Shown: one piece after another, positions 1 through 8,303 of the stretch
How the letters are laid out: every line of letters starts with the position of its first letter
Position numbering within the stretch: position 1 is the first letter of the stretch
Assembly (NCBI GenBank): GCA_030641115.1
Contig: DAOWID010000186.1
Span: forward strand, 1 to 37,613
Source: Planctomycetota bacterium
GTDB lineage: Bacteria; Planctomycetota; Phycisphaerae; Sedimentisphaerales; Anaerobacaceae
Reading direction: 5' to 3'
DNA length: 37,613 nucleotides
Translations under genes and position numbers: made by a program
The notes under the pieces: generated by a model
What the model saw: only the letters and a program-made list of their open reading frames with translations
Database searches by the model: none
What the model was told of the DNA's origin: nothing

Positions 1-1
1 A

Positions 2-3000
2 GCGGATTGCGCCAACTTCGTATCCCAGTGCCTCAGAGCAGGGGGATTAGACCTAAGCAACTGGGCGTCTGCTGAACATTGCTGGTGCATTATTAGTTGT
101 ACAGTTCTCAACAACTATCTGGTAACGGGCCTTGGCGTGAACCACGACTGCCGCCTTGTCAGTGAAGGAGAGCCTGAGTGGCTTAGAGCAGGAGATGTCA
201 TCATACTTGCTTGTTCTCCCGACCGCTACCAACATGCGATGATTGTTGCGAATGGCGAAGGTGCCAACGCCCTTTACTCAGGGCACTCACAGGATCAAGA
301 GGAAGGTGACTTCAGCGAGCTGCCAAAGCTTCTGTGGGATAAGTACGCCAATGACTACTGTGAAACTACAAACATCAAATACTACCAAATCGTCCAGGGT
401 CAGCTTGTCTATTTCGCAGATGCGAATTTGAAGGCCTGCGTGGAGGCCGGTCTGGGGATTACCGACCCCACACCAACGGATATGCTTGCCCTGACCGAGC
501 TGTACTGCTCCGACCGTGGCATAGCTGATCTTAACGGCCTTGAGTATGCGACGAATCTGACGAGCCTGGGCCTGAAATATAACCAAATCAGCAACATCTC
601 TGCGTTATCGGGACTGACCAATGTGGAGGAACTGTGGCTGGGGAACAATCAGATCGGCGACATCTCTGCCCTATCGGGACTGACGAATCTGGAAAGGCTG
701 TACATCAACAACAATCAGATCAACGACATTTCTTCACTATCCGGACTGATGAATCTGGAAATGTTGTACGCGCGCAACAATCAGGTCAGTGACATTTCTG
801 CACTATCGGGACTAACGAATCTGGCATGCGTCTACCTGTACCATAATCAGGTCAGCGACATCTCTGCACTATCGGGACTGACGAATCTAAACGGTCTGTA
901 CCTGGAGAGCAACCCATTAGATCAAGATGCTTACGATATCTATATCCCTTTGATTCGTGAAAACAATCCGGGCATATATCTTTATTATGACCCGCCAGTA
1001 GACCATGTGCTCACTGTGAGTAAGACGGGTTCAGGAACCATAATCAGTAGCCCTGCCGGAATCAATTGCGGCAGCGACTGCAGTGAATCCTACGAAGATG
1101 GTACTGAAGTTACTTTGACAGGAACGGCAGATGATGGTTGGGTTCTAACTGATTGGGATTTTGAGAACGCTGACATTACTGAATGCCAATTGTGCGAATT
1201 GGCTGTTCTTCGAGGTTTTGATTACAATATCTCGGTGTCCTGTACAGTAACCATGAACAGGTCAATTGATGCACATATAACCTTTGAACGAGGAGGGGTG
1301 ATCAAAGTTACAAAAACAGGTTCTGGAACTGTTGTTAGTTCGCCAGGCGGTATTAATTGTGGTTGCGACTGTAGTGAAGTTTTCATGGGCGACAGCCGCA
1401 TTGTTACATTAACCGCTATTCCTGCTATTGGTGCTACATTCTTAGGTTGGGAAGGAGATTGTTCTGGTACCGGACCGTGTGTCTTAGATACAAGCCGCCA
1501 TCGAAACGTTACTGCTAATTTTACACAGGGAGGACAGTTTATGCTCACTGTGAGTAAAACGGGTTCAGGAACCATAATCAGTAGCCCTGCTGGCATCAAT
1601 TGCGGCAGCGATTGCAGTGAAACCTACGAAGATGGAACTAAAGTTACTTTGACAATTGAAGCAGACAGTGGTTGGGCTATAACCGATGCAGATTTTAGTG
1701 GTTCTTGTAACATAATTGCTAAACAACTCTTCCAATTATGGCTTTTTAGACCACCTATACCAGCCTACTACTCATTGCCATTGGATATAGTGGAAGCCGA
1801 GACAATTGCAATAAACTTTAGTCCAGTCAGCACTTGTGACATCTATGTTCCGGATGATTATTTAACAATTCAGGAAGCTGTCGATGCAGCAAATTCTGGG
1901 GATACTATAATTATCAGGGATGGGACTTACACTGAAAATGTGGATGTAAATAAGGAGCATTTGACCATCAGATCAGAAAATGGGGCTGAGGTAACAACTG
2001 TTCAGGCGGCGAATTCAAATGATCATGTTTTTGAGGTAACTGCGGATTATGTAAATCTAAGTGGGATTACGGTGAGAGGTGCACATGCAATTTGGCCAGA
2101 CCCACTGACTCCTCCTCCTGCTGCCATGGCTGGGATAGCTCTTATTTCGTCAAAGTACTCAGATATCTCTAATAATAGAGTATTGGATAACGATGATGGA
2201 ATCATGTTACGATCCTCAAATCATAACAAATTAAGCAACAATATTGGGGACATCTTCTACTTACATTCTTCTAACAATAATACCTTAACGAATAATGATG
2301 TGGTTATCAGCCTAGAAAGTTCAAATTATAACAGCTTAAGCAACAATACTATTGAAATTTTTCTGTGGGATAGTAAGGGAAATATAATAGTTGATAATAC
2401 CATCAGTGATGTTATATTTTGGTTTTCCAATAATAATACTTTAATTTACAATAATGTCGGAGGAATTAGTTTCCTTGATTGTTCTATAACTGCTCCTGAT
2501 GGATATAAATATTGCTCAAATAACAATCTTATCTACCTAAACAACCTTAATGGAATTTCGTATCCATGTTCAACAAACATCTGGAGTTTAACCGAGGAAA
2601 TAACCTACACCTACGACGGCAAAACATACACAAGCCACCTCGGCAACTACTGGGATGATTACGCGGGAAGTGATGCTGATGGCGATGGAATCGGGGATAC
2701 GGCTTACGTCATAAATTCAGACCAAGACAACTATCCGCTGATGGAACTTTTTGAGAATTACGAAATTGCCGGGGAAGAGCCGCCGGAAATGTGGCTGAAA
2801 GTTGCCGATACCCCATTGGGGATCTGGAGATTAAGGGAAAAGGCGGGACTACAAGAAGAGGTCCTCATGATAGTACCTAATAACTGGGTTCTTAAACTGG
2901 TTACTGAAAATAGCCACACCATCGACAAAGATGGTTACATCTGGTGGGAAGTAGAAAATCCCGGTAATGAAATCACTGGCTGGATGGCAGCTCAAAAATC

Positions 3001-4804
3001 AGACGGATCTCAGAAATGCCTAGTCCCCGGCGATCTTGAGAAAGCGGAAGAGCTTGACAATCACGACGCCAGAGCTAACGAACTTCTTGAAGCAATAGAT
3101 CATTACTATTATAGTACCGATGTTCACTCGTCTGATTACAGCAGCACTTCGCTATACAAGAGCAACGACTGGGGCACTATCAACAGTGGTCGAGAGAGAA
3201 ACAACATCACCTATCTTAGAGACAACGGTTTTCCGATCGAGCTAATCTTCGCAATTGCAGATGTAGAATCCGGTGATTTCGAATACGACAACAAAGTTTA
3301 CGGAATGGATACTCCAGGTGATCTGGAGAATGGCGGCGTTGGCATTATGCAGGTTACATGGAGCGGCAACAGGGGCTGGGGAAGCAATTTGAAATACCCT
3401 CATCTTGTTCTGACTGCCGGCGAAGACTGGTATGAGTACCAAGGTGGATATCGCCATAGGCACGAGTACTACACGAACACAAGGCAGGGGATATATGCAA
3501 ACATCAAGGACGGGTTGAGGATTCTGCAGTGGGCTTATCAAGAGTCTCGGAACGCTAATCCTATTGCGCATGAAGATATTCAGTGGATAGGGGCTGTATG
3601 GAGATATAATCATGGGCCGGCCCCGGAAAAAGGTATTGCTGCAAATGACCTGTATTTGAACCGTGTGGCAAATAGAGTTGATCCAGGGGGTAGTCAGGAA
3701 ATAGAAGAACTATGTGCAAAAATGAGAAATTATGAAACAGGAGAAATTCTAAGTCCTGCTGAACTTAGAATCTATGATTCGGACGGCCGCGTTACTGGGC
3801 TGGTCAACGGAGAAATCAATAATGGGATTCCTGATTCTGACTACTATGAGGGAATGTTTTTAGTTGTTGCTCCGGCAAGTTCTTACAGCTATGAAGTAGT
3901 AGGCATGGAAAAAGGAAAGTATGGATTGCGGATAACCTCTATTGGGGATGGAAACGAAATTTCCTTTGCGGCCATTGATATACCGACTTCCCCTAACGCT
4001 GTTCATCAATATAGCATTAACTGGGATGCTCTTTCCGTAGGTGAAGGAGGAGCTACTCTTGAGATAGATGGTGATGGAGACGGTGTTTTCGAGAGAACCA
4101 TTATCTCAGATAATAAGCTTACTGCTTGCAAAGTAGCGATTGAATTAACAGGTTACGAACTTATTAGCCAAGAGCAGATCCGTGAAACGGAATTTGACTA
4201 CACTTTCCGAGTTCTTGCTAACAATTCAGCCAAGCAAGACGTAAAAAACATCACCTTTAAGCTTGTTGGAGAGCCGAATAACACGTCGCTCATTGATGGT
4301 ATAGTTTACTTTTCTATCATAAAAGCGGGAGAACAGATTTTAAGCGATGATACTTTTAAGCTTCGCAGCGACAAAAGCCCCGATGTATTGGTGCGCGACC
4401 TTGTATGGCAAATATGCAAGTGTATCCAGCAATCACAATCTGATTTTAATCGCGATTGGAATGTCGGCCTCCTTGATTTAGCTGAACTTACCGACCAGTG
4501 GCTACAATCTTGTTCAGAGCCGAACTGGTGCGGCGGAGCGGACGTTGACCACAGCAGCACGGTTGATTTCACCGACTTTGCCATTTTTGCTGACAATTGG
4601 CTCTGGAAAATAATAGCGGCTGATTTCGATATTGATGACGATGTAGCTTTTGATGACTATGCTGTTTTTGCCGAGCAATGGGCGGGGCAAAATTGTGCCC
4701 AGTCGGGCTGGTGTGATGGGGCCGACCTTAATAAGAACGGCGAGGTAGAAATCTTCGATCTTGCAATCTTCGTTGAGGATTGGCTTGAAGGCACAACACC
4801 TTAG
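2..4804 (+). CDS. Giant secreted multidomain protein: Amidase_6, LRR, InlB-like repeats, NosD-like beta-helix, SLT-like lysozyme, dockerin (5' partial)
   Basis: The frame is open from base 2, so the gene starts before the window; the GTG at 137 is internal. Bases 5-46 encode DCANFVSQCLRAGG, which matches the catalytic-Cys motif of Amidase_6 (putative cell-wall amidase); a likely partner His is encoded at 233-235 (YQHAMIV). Next come leucine-rich repeats (about 480-930), three Cys-containing InlB-like repeats (about 1009-1830), and an Asn-rich right-handed beta-helix of NosD/CASH type (about 1840-2760) ending in a typical NYWDDY...DADGDGIGD segment. An SH3-like stretch (about 2790-3000) precedes a lysozyme/SLT-like domain (about 3090-3700) with an ADVESGDF motif and GGVGIMQVT. 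The C-terminus (about 4440-4800) has dockerin-like calcium repeats ending in DWLEGTTP. Function is inferred: an extracellular peptidoglycan- or matrix-active enzyme. Having two putative wall-active domains in one chain is unusual. Confidence 0.85.
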   Translation, partial: ADCANFVSQCLRAGGLDLSNWASAEHCWCIISCTVLNNYLVTGLGVNHDCRLVSEGEPEWLRAGDVIILACSPDRYQHAMIVANGEGANALYSGHSQDQEEGDFSELPKLLWDKYANDYCETTNIKYYQIVQGQLVYFADANLKACVEAGLGITDPTPTDMLALTELYCSDRGIADLNGLEYATNLTSLGLKYNQISNISALSGLTNVEELWLGNNQIGDISALSGLTNLERLYINNNQINDISSLSGLMNLEMLYARNNQVSDISALSGLTNLACVYLYHNQVSDISALSGLTNLNGLYLESNPLDQDAYDIYIPLIRENNPGIYLYYDPPVDHVLTVSKTGSGTIISSPAGINCGSDCSESYEDGTEVTLTGTADDGWVLTDWDFENADITECQLCELAVLRGFDYNISVSCTVTMNRSIDAHITFERGGVIKVTKTGSGTVVSSPGGINCGCDCSEVFMGDSRIVTLTAIPAIGATFLGWEGDCSGTGPCVLDTSRHRNVTANFTQGGQFMLTVSKTGSGTIISSPAGINCGSDCSETYEDGTKVTLTIEADSGWAITDADFSGSCNIIAKQLFQLWLFRPPIPAYYSLPLDIVEAETIAINFSPVSTCDIYVPDDYLTIQEAVDAANSGDTIIIRDGTYTENVDVNKEHLTIRSENGAEVTTVQAANSNDHVFEVTADYVNLSGITVRGAHAIWPDPLTPPPAAMAGIALISSKYSDISNNRVLDNDDGIMLRSSNHNKLSNNIGDIFYLHSSNNNTLTNNDVVISLESSNYNSLSNNTIEIFLWDSKGNIIVDNTISDVIFWFSNNNTLIYNNVGGISFLDCSITAPDGYKYCSNNNLIYLNNLNGISYPCSTNIWSLTEEITYTYDGKTYTSHLGNYWDDYAGSDADGDGIGDTAYVINSDQDNYPLMELFENYEIAGEEPPEMWLKVADTPLGIWRLREKAGLQEEVLMIVPNNWVLKLVTENSHTIDKDGYIWWEVENPGNEITGWMAAQKSDGSQKCLVPGDLEKAEELDNHDARANELLEAIDHYYYSTDVHSSDYSSTSLYKSNDWGTINSGRERNNITYLRDNGFPIELIFAIADVESGDFEYDNKVYGMDTPGDLENGGVGIMQVTWSGNRGWGSNLKYPHLVLTAGEDWYEYQGGYRHRHEYYTNTRQGIYANIKDGLRILQWAYQESRNANPIAHEDIQWIGAVWRYNHGPAPEKGIAANDLYLNRVANRVDPGGSQEIEELCAKMRNYETGEILSPAELRIYDSDGRVTGLVNGEINNGIPDSDYYEGMFLVVAPASSYSYEVVGMEKGKYGLRITSIGDGNEISFAAIDIPTSPNAVHQYSINWDALSVGEGGATLEIDGDGDGVFERTIISDNKLTACKVAIELTGYELISQEQIRETEFDYTFRVLANNSAKQDVKNITFKLVGEPNNTSLIDGIVYFSIIKAGEQILSDDTFKLRSDKSPDVLVRDLVWQICKCIQQSQSDFNRDWNVGLLDLAELTDQWLQSCSEPNWCGGADVDHSSTVDFTDFAIFADNWLWKIIAADFDIDDDVAFDDYAVFAEQWAGQNCAQSGWCDGADLNKNGEVEIFDLAIFVEDWLEGTTP
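593..925 (+). repeat. 66-bp tandem repeat encoding leucine-rich repeats
   Basis: The coding unit for [ND]IS.LSGLTN recurs at 593, 659, 725, 791 and 857, an exact 66-bp (22-codon) period. The DNA is strongly conserved between units (for example TCTGCACTATCGGGACT), so the array expanded recently or is kept uniform by gene conversion. The encoded repeat is of the internalin-like LRR type. Confidence 0.9.
1009..1689 (+). repeat. Near-identical duplicated coding segment (InlB-like repeats 1 and 3)
   Basis: Bases about 1009-1158 and 1540-1689 are almost identical at the DNA level; both encode LTVSKTGSGTIISSPAGIN followed by CGSDCSE. A diverged third copy lies between them at about 1303-1530. The outer copies resemble each other far more than the middle one, which suggests a recent segmental duplication or conversion inside the gene. 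Confidence 0.85.
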
Positions 4805-4958
4805 ACCTGTACTAACGCGGCAGGCCGATGCGTCTTTCGCCCACAAACCCCGGTAAACTAGCGACAGCTTACCCCCAAGGCGTCACCCATTCTTCTTCTC
4901 CATTCTAACTCGTTCATCGATTTCAACCAGCTTTTATGGAAATATTAGTTTACCCCGT

Positions 4959-4980
4959 TAGAAAGACGCTTTCTATTTTC
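4959..4980 (+). terminator. Possible intrinsic terminator after the giant gene
   Basis: A 7-bp stem (TAGAAAG 4959-4965 with CTTTCTA 4969-4975) and 3-nt loop are followed by TTTTC. It lies about 155 bases after the stop codon. The stem is short and AT-rich, so the call is tentative. Confidence 0.3.
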
Positions 4981-5374
4981 TAATGGGGCCCGCCTAATCC
5001 CACCTGCTGCCATACCAACTCCCGTCCATTCATCTCACGGTCCGCCTCTCGCCGCAATCTCAAGGCAACAATCTTCAAGTTCGCCACCCAGATTACCCCA
5101 CATTCCCAACCCCGTCAAGCGAAATAATCGCTGGCCCCCCCCCAATCCACTAATTCTCTAATCCTCTCTATCCCCTCTGTGGCCCCAAAATCCGCGAAAA
5201 CCCGCGTAATCCCCGATTAGACTTCCTTCCCGCCCAACTTCTTTTGATCTAATCTCTGTGTCCTCTGCTTGCCCCGTGAGAGGCGCGTCTTTCGCTCTCT
5301 CACCGGGGTGCCCTCTGTGCCCCAATTTTTTTGTGCCTTTTCGTGGCTAATAAATTCCTCTAACGACATACCAT
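4981..5374. other. Gene-free tract of decayed interspersed-repeat-like sequence
   Basis: No credible gene is seen. On the minus strand short frames read as runs such as ATKRHKKIGAQRAPR, a style I associate with spurious ORFs from interspersed repeats in large bacterial genomes. A bulged hairpin joins 5272-5282 with 5297-5308 (CCCCGTGAGAG with CTCTCACCGGGG). Confidence 0.5.
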
Positions 5375-6033
5375 ATACGACATACGACATAGAAAATTAA
5401 CTTGACACATAACGTTTTATATTGTATAATACACATCAAACTAATACACGATAGTTGATAGTTCATGGTTCATAGTTCATAACCAATAATCATTTATCAA
5501 TAATCAATTAGAGAGGGGGGACCAACTCATAGCTACCGCTTTTCTACCAATGCCGTAAGGCATCCTGTGGATAACAACGAACAAATAACAATCAACCAAT
5601 AACAACTAATTATTCAAAACAAACCCAATTTCCAAATGGGCAATATAAACATAAGTACAGTAAGAACAAAGGCATATGCCAAAGAACAACAAACAATGAA
5701 CAACGAACCTTATCCAAAACAAACCCAATTCAAACCCAAACAAACCCAATTTCCGAAAAGCCAAAAATCAGCTTAAACTTCTATTCGACAAAGGATTATG
5801 ACAATAAACCCCGCCTCCGGCCTCCGGGAAAACAAACCCAATTCAAACCCAATAATCAATCATCAATCATCAATAATCACTTATCTACCTTCCCCCAAAC
5901 CCCCCATCCCTCCCAATTTCCCACCCCCGAAATACGCAATACGACATCCGACATACGCAATACGACATACGAGATACGACATACGAAATACGACATACGA
6001 AATACGACATACGCGATACGCGATACGAAATAC
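5375..6033. repeat. Composite of several different 7-bp (heptamer) tandem arrays
   Basis: At least five arrays share a 7-bp period but not a sequence. Two ATACGAC units lie at 5375-5388. GTTSATR units occupy 5454-5481, CAATAAT-like units 5484-5511, and AACAAYN-like units 5580-5614 and 5685-5705. CAATCAT/CAATAAT units fill 5850-5884. Fourteen ATACGNN units (mostly ATACGAC, ATACGAA, ATACGCA) run from 5932 to 6029, followed by a partial ATAC. The format recalls the heptanucleotide STRR repeats of cyanobacteria. Open frames across it (for example 5798-6241) are by-products of the repeat. Confidence 0.85.
5402..5430 (+). promoter_or_regulatory. Perfect sigma-70-type promoter with no gene downstream
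   Basis: TTGACA (5402-5407), a 17-bp spacer and TATAAT (5425-5430) give a full consensus match. No coding sequence follows for 600 bases. About 120 bases downstream lies a 5-bp hairpin with a GTAA (GNRA-type) tetraloop, ATGCC 5550-5554 with GGCAT 5559-5563. The promoter might drive a small RNA or belong to the repeat element itself. Confidence 0.6.
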
Positions 6034-6052
6034 AAACCCAATCAAACCCAAT
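5619..6052. repeat. Dispersed CAAACCCAAT repeat word
   Basis: ACAAACCCAAT or its core CAAACCCAA occurs at about 5619, 5719, 5731, 5740, 5832, 5844, 6032 and 6043, interleaved with the heptamer arrays. The last copy ends at 6052 exactly where the heparinase-like remnant begins; the repeat's final AT supplies two bases of the apparent ATG at 6051. Confidence 0.8.
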
Positions 6053-6647
6053 GCTGGCCTCCAAGTGGGCTGCCGGCGACTGCACGCGGTCCTATTCGCC
6101 GAGCAAGCTGGCCTACTTTACACGGCAGATTGTTTTTATCCGGCCCGGCACGTTTGTCATTTTCGATCGGGTGTGTTCCAAGGACGCCAAATTCAAGAAA
6201 ACCTGGCTCCTCCAGGCTATGAACGCTCCGACCCGATCTGATGAACACCTGGTAGTCACAAACGGCAAAGGTCGGCTGTTTGTCCAAACGTTGCTGCCAC
6301 AAGACCCGGCGGTGAAACTTGTAACCGGCCCCGACCTATACAGGTATGACGGTAGAAGCTATCCTCCTGACCGAGAGACGGGACCTGCGCCGCAGTGCCG
6401 GGTTGAAATTTCGCCTGCTCAACAACGCGCCACTGACTATTTTCTGCATATCCTAACAGCAACCGATGCCAACACCTCCTCTATCGAAGAAGCCATGATA
6501 GAAGCTCAGGACCCGGACATCAAGCTTGCTATCGGTAATGTGAGAATCATATTCACCAAAGCCCAAGTGGGAGGCAAGATCGAGATTTCCTCGCATCAGA
6601 AACGATTCACAAATAGGATCGAATCTTCGAGTTTGTTCTTGCCCTGA
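6053..6647 (+). pseudogene. C-terminal remnant of a heparinase II/III-like polysaccharide lyase
   Basis: An open frame of about 198 codons resembles the C-terminal beta-sandwich part of heparinase II/III-like lyases. Features include AYSP-like SYSPSKLAYFTRQ, the FIRPGTFVIFDRV segment, a KTWLLQA strand, the RLFVQTLLP strand and RVEISPAQ....DYFLHIL. The catalytic N-terminal part, normally several hundred residues, is absent, because repeat DNA begins immediately upstream. The ATG at 6051 is made partly from repeat sequence and has no ribosome binding site, so translation is doubtful. The most likely history is deletion or recombination that joined repeat DNA to the 3' end of a lyase gene. Family assignment is from general pattern, without alignment. 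Confidence 0.65.
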
Positions 6648-6841
6648 GCGAGGAATGATTGGCCATGTTAGAGAAGACTCCGTCATCCGGTCCGATCCGC
6701 ACCTTCAAGAGGGTTTTATCGAAAAGAAACCGGCAGTACGGAATTAGTCGCAATACTCTGAAAGCAGATCGAGCATGGTAGGCAGGAACTGCGGTCAGGA
6801 CATGCGGGTCAGAGCTTCATAGCCTTTTCATAAACAGCCGT

Positions 6842-6871
6842 CAAGCGCTTCTCATGCAAGCGCTTCTCATG
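6842..6871. repeat. Perfect tandem 15-bp duplication
   Basis: CAAGCGCTTCTCATG occurs twice head to tail (6842-6856 and 6857-6871). The surrounding 6648-7072 stretch holds no recognisable gene. It also contains an 11-bp perfect inverted repeat with a 6-nt loop (6956-6966 with 6973-6983, core CCACTTTTGG), not followed by a T-run. Confidence 0.8.
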
Positions 6872-7072
6872 ATTTTCCGTTTAACATTTCCAGCCACGTT
6901 GCAGTGTCCCTAATCCCCTCGTCCAAATTGTGAGGCCCCCTTCACAAGAGATTTCACCACTTTTGGCATAACCCAAAAGTGGTAGCTAAACTTACCTTTC
7001 TGGGGCAAAAAGCGGCGAAGATCCAAAAGAACGTATTTTTTTACGGAATTTCCCTTTTTTTTTATTTTTCTC

Positions 7073-7100
7073 TTGACTCACAGCGGAGAAGTCATATCAT
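7073..7100 (+). promoter_or_regulatory. Probable promoter of the PEP-CTERM-like gene
   Basis: TTGACT (7073-7078) and TATCAT (7095-7100) are separated by 16 bp, each one base from consensus. Transcription would begin near 7107, leaving an untranslated leader of about 350 nt before the ATG at 7461. Confidence 0.5.
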
Positions 7101-7106
7101 ATTGGT

Positions 7107-7460
7107 AATTGGTGAGGGCGGTCCTCGCCAGAGTAAATCAATAAATGCTGGTGATTGTAGGAATTGTAGTCAGAAACAGAAACACATTTGTCTTCTCCGA
7201 TGCCAAGGCCTGTTAGCCGAGGAGGAGAAGGGTGTTATTTCGAGCAAGCAAATAGGAGCAGTGTAGGAGTACCGCTACTATGGGTCGCAGGCACAATATG
7301 GTTTGCCCATGGCAATGACCGAGCGCACGGTCGTGCCTACCCGGCGACATGGACCCCGGATGCTCAAGGCATAATGACACCTAAACGAAGGAAGTTGACC
7401 GACCCATCGACTCTAATCTTGTCGATGTTGGGAGGTTGATTTATTACAGGAGGTAAAGTT
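7107..7460 (+). ncRNA. Long structured 5' leader, candidate cis-regulatory RNA
   Basis: Four separate foldable modules lie between the promoter and the start codon. They are 7111-7117 with 7123-7129, 7192-7198 with 7224-7230, a three-way-junction design, and a long irregular hairpin. In the three-way design, AGGCAC 7289-7294 pairs with GTGCCT 7333-7338 around two hairpins (7303-7307/7311-7315 and 7317-7321/7328-7332), optionally extended by GTCGC 7284-7288 with GCGAC 7344-7348. The last hairpin (CATCGAC 7405-7411 with GTCGATG 7421-7427) ends shortly before the Shine-Dalgarno AGGAGG at about 7449-7454. I could not match it to a known riboswitch class. Pairings were found by eye. Confidence 0.45.
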
Positions 7461-8186
7461 ATGAAAAAGAAGTTTTTAATAGTACTTGCAATGTTCTTTG
7501 CGCTGGTTGGAGTGGAAGGAACGAGTCGAGCTGGTCCAACGCAGATTAGTTTAAATACTCAAGGTCTTGCTACAGACGTCGCAAATGGTATACTCTCTCT
7601 GGATGAACTTGTCGTTCCTAAAGGCAGTTATGCCTCCCACACTTATGTCAATGTGGGGGGTGAGGGATTCGACGTTAAACTAACAGCCTCCATGAAGTAC
7701 AGCACCGGTGACTTGAACTACACGTGGCCCGAGAGTTCTTTTGGTGTTGAGTTTTTTGCCTCTGGCACAAGCAATCCTGTTGCCGTGTCAGGTCTGTCAA
7801 TGACTTGGCTCGATCTTGATACCCCCTGGACCGCTGGACCATTTACCATTGTGGATGCGAGTGGTGTCAGTCATACCCTCGATACAAGTGCCTCCTGCTT
7901 TACCCTCGGCGCTTCAATAATCACAACAGATTTAGATGCGGGAAATGGAGTCAGTCCTGACGGTCTCACGAGTTTAGAATCAGGCAATTGGGATAATAGC
8001 AGAATCAGCTTCGCTCTTACTCCTATCTCCATTCGTTCATTTAGTCTAACAGGCACAACCGATTGTATAGCCCCAACAGGGACAATGGATTTGACGGCAA
8101 CTCAGACACCGGCCCCGGGCGCTTTTCTGCTCGGCGGCATTGGTGTAGGTCTTGTCAATTGGCTGCGGAGACGAAGGATATTGTGA
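7461..8186 (+). CDS. Exported protein with a PAPGA-type PEP-CTERM-like C-terminal tail
   Basis: A 241-residue protein starts at an ATG preceded by AGGAGG with suitable spacing. Residues 1-25 form a signal peptide (KKKFLIVLAMFFALVGV, cleavage near SRA). The body is Ser/Thr/Gly-rich beta-type sequence with no enzyme motif that I recognise. The tail reads PAPGAFLLGGIGVGLVNW followed by LRRRR: a short Pro-containing motif, a hydrophobic span and an Arg cluster. This is the tripartite layout of PEP-CTERM sorting signals, but with PAPGA in place of the usual PEP. The likely fate is export, processing by an exosortase-like enzyme encoded elsewhere, and display at the surface or in the matrix. It stands alone between its own promoter and a strong terminator, convergent with the polysaccharide locus. 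Confidence 0.8.
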   Translation: MKKKFLIVLAMFFALVGVEGTSRAGPTQISLNTQGLATDVANGILSLDELVVPKGSYASHTYVNVGGEGFDVKLTASMKYSTGDLNYTWPESSFGVEFFASGTSNPVAVSGLSMTWLDLDTPWTAGPFTIVDASGVSHTLDTSASCFTLGASIITTDLDAGNGVSPDGLTSLESGNWDNSRISFALTPISIRSFSLTGTTDCIAPTGTMDLTATQTPAPGAFLLGGIGVGLVNWLRRRRIL

Positions 8187-8222
8187 AAAGATACGGCAAC
8201 TAATGCTAATCAAGCATGTATC

Positions 8223-8257
8223 AAAAAGGGCGAAGTCGTATGACTTCGCCCTTTTTC
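8223..8257 (+). terminator. Strong intrinsic terminator of the PEP-CTERM-like gene
   Basis: A perfect 15-bp stem (8223-8237 with 8242-8256; core GGGCGAAGTC) with a 4-nt loop ends in TTTTTC. The A-tract on the other side also gives a T-tract on the minus strand, so it could stop transcription from both directions. Confidence 0.9.
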
Positions 8258-8303
8258 ATTTCTTTGTTTGCTATCGTCAAGTAACTGCTGAATAAATGCC
8301 GAT

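Noticed and set aside
137-139. GTG at 137 as the start of the giant protein
   Set aside because: The frame is open to the window edge, and the upstream codons encode the catalytic Amidase_6 motif, so the start lies outside the window.
5798-6241. 147-codon open frame and its minus-strand counterpart 5885-6085
   Set aside because: They run through the CAAACCCAAT and ATACGAC arrays; the protein is a 7-residue echo of the heptamers, with no ribosome binding site or known domain.
7281-7360. Cyclic-di-GMP (GEMM-I) riboswitch as the identity of the leader
   Set aside because: A GGTTTGCCC-like word first suggested it, but the GGACGCAAAGCC-type core and the tetraloop receptor layout are missing.
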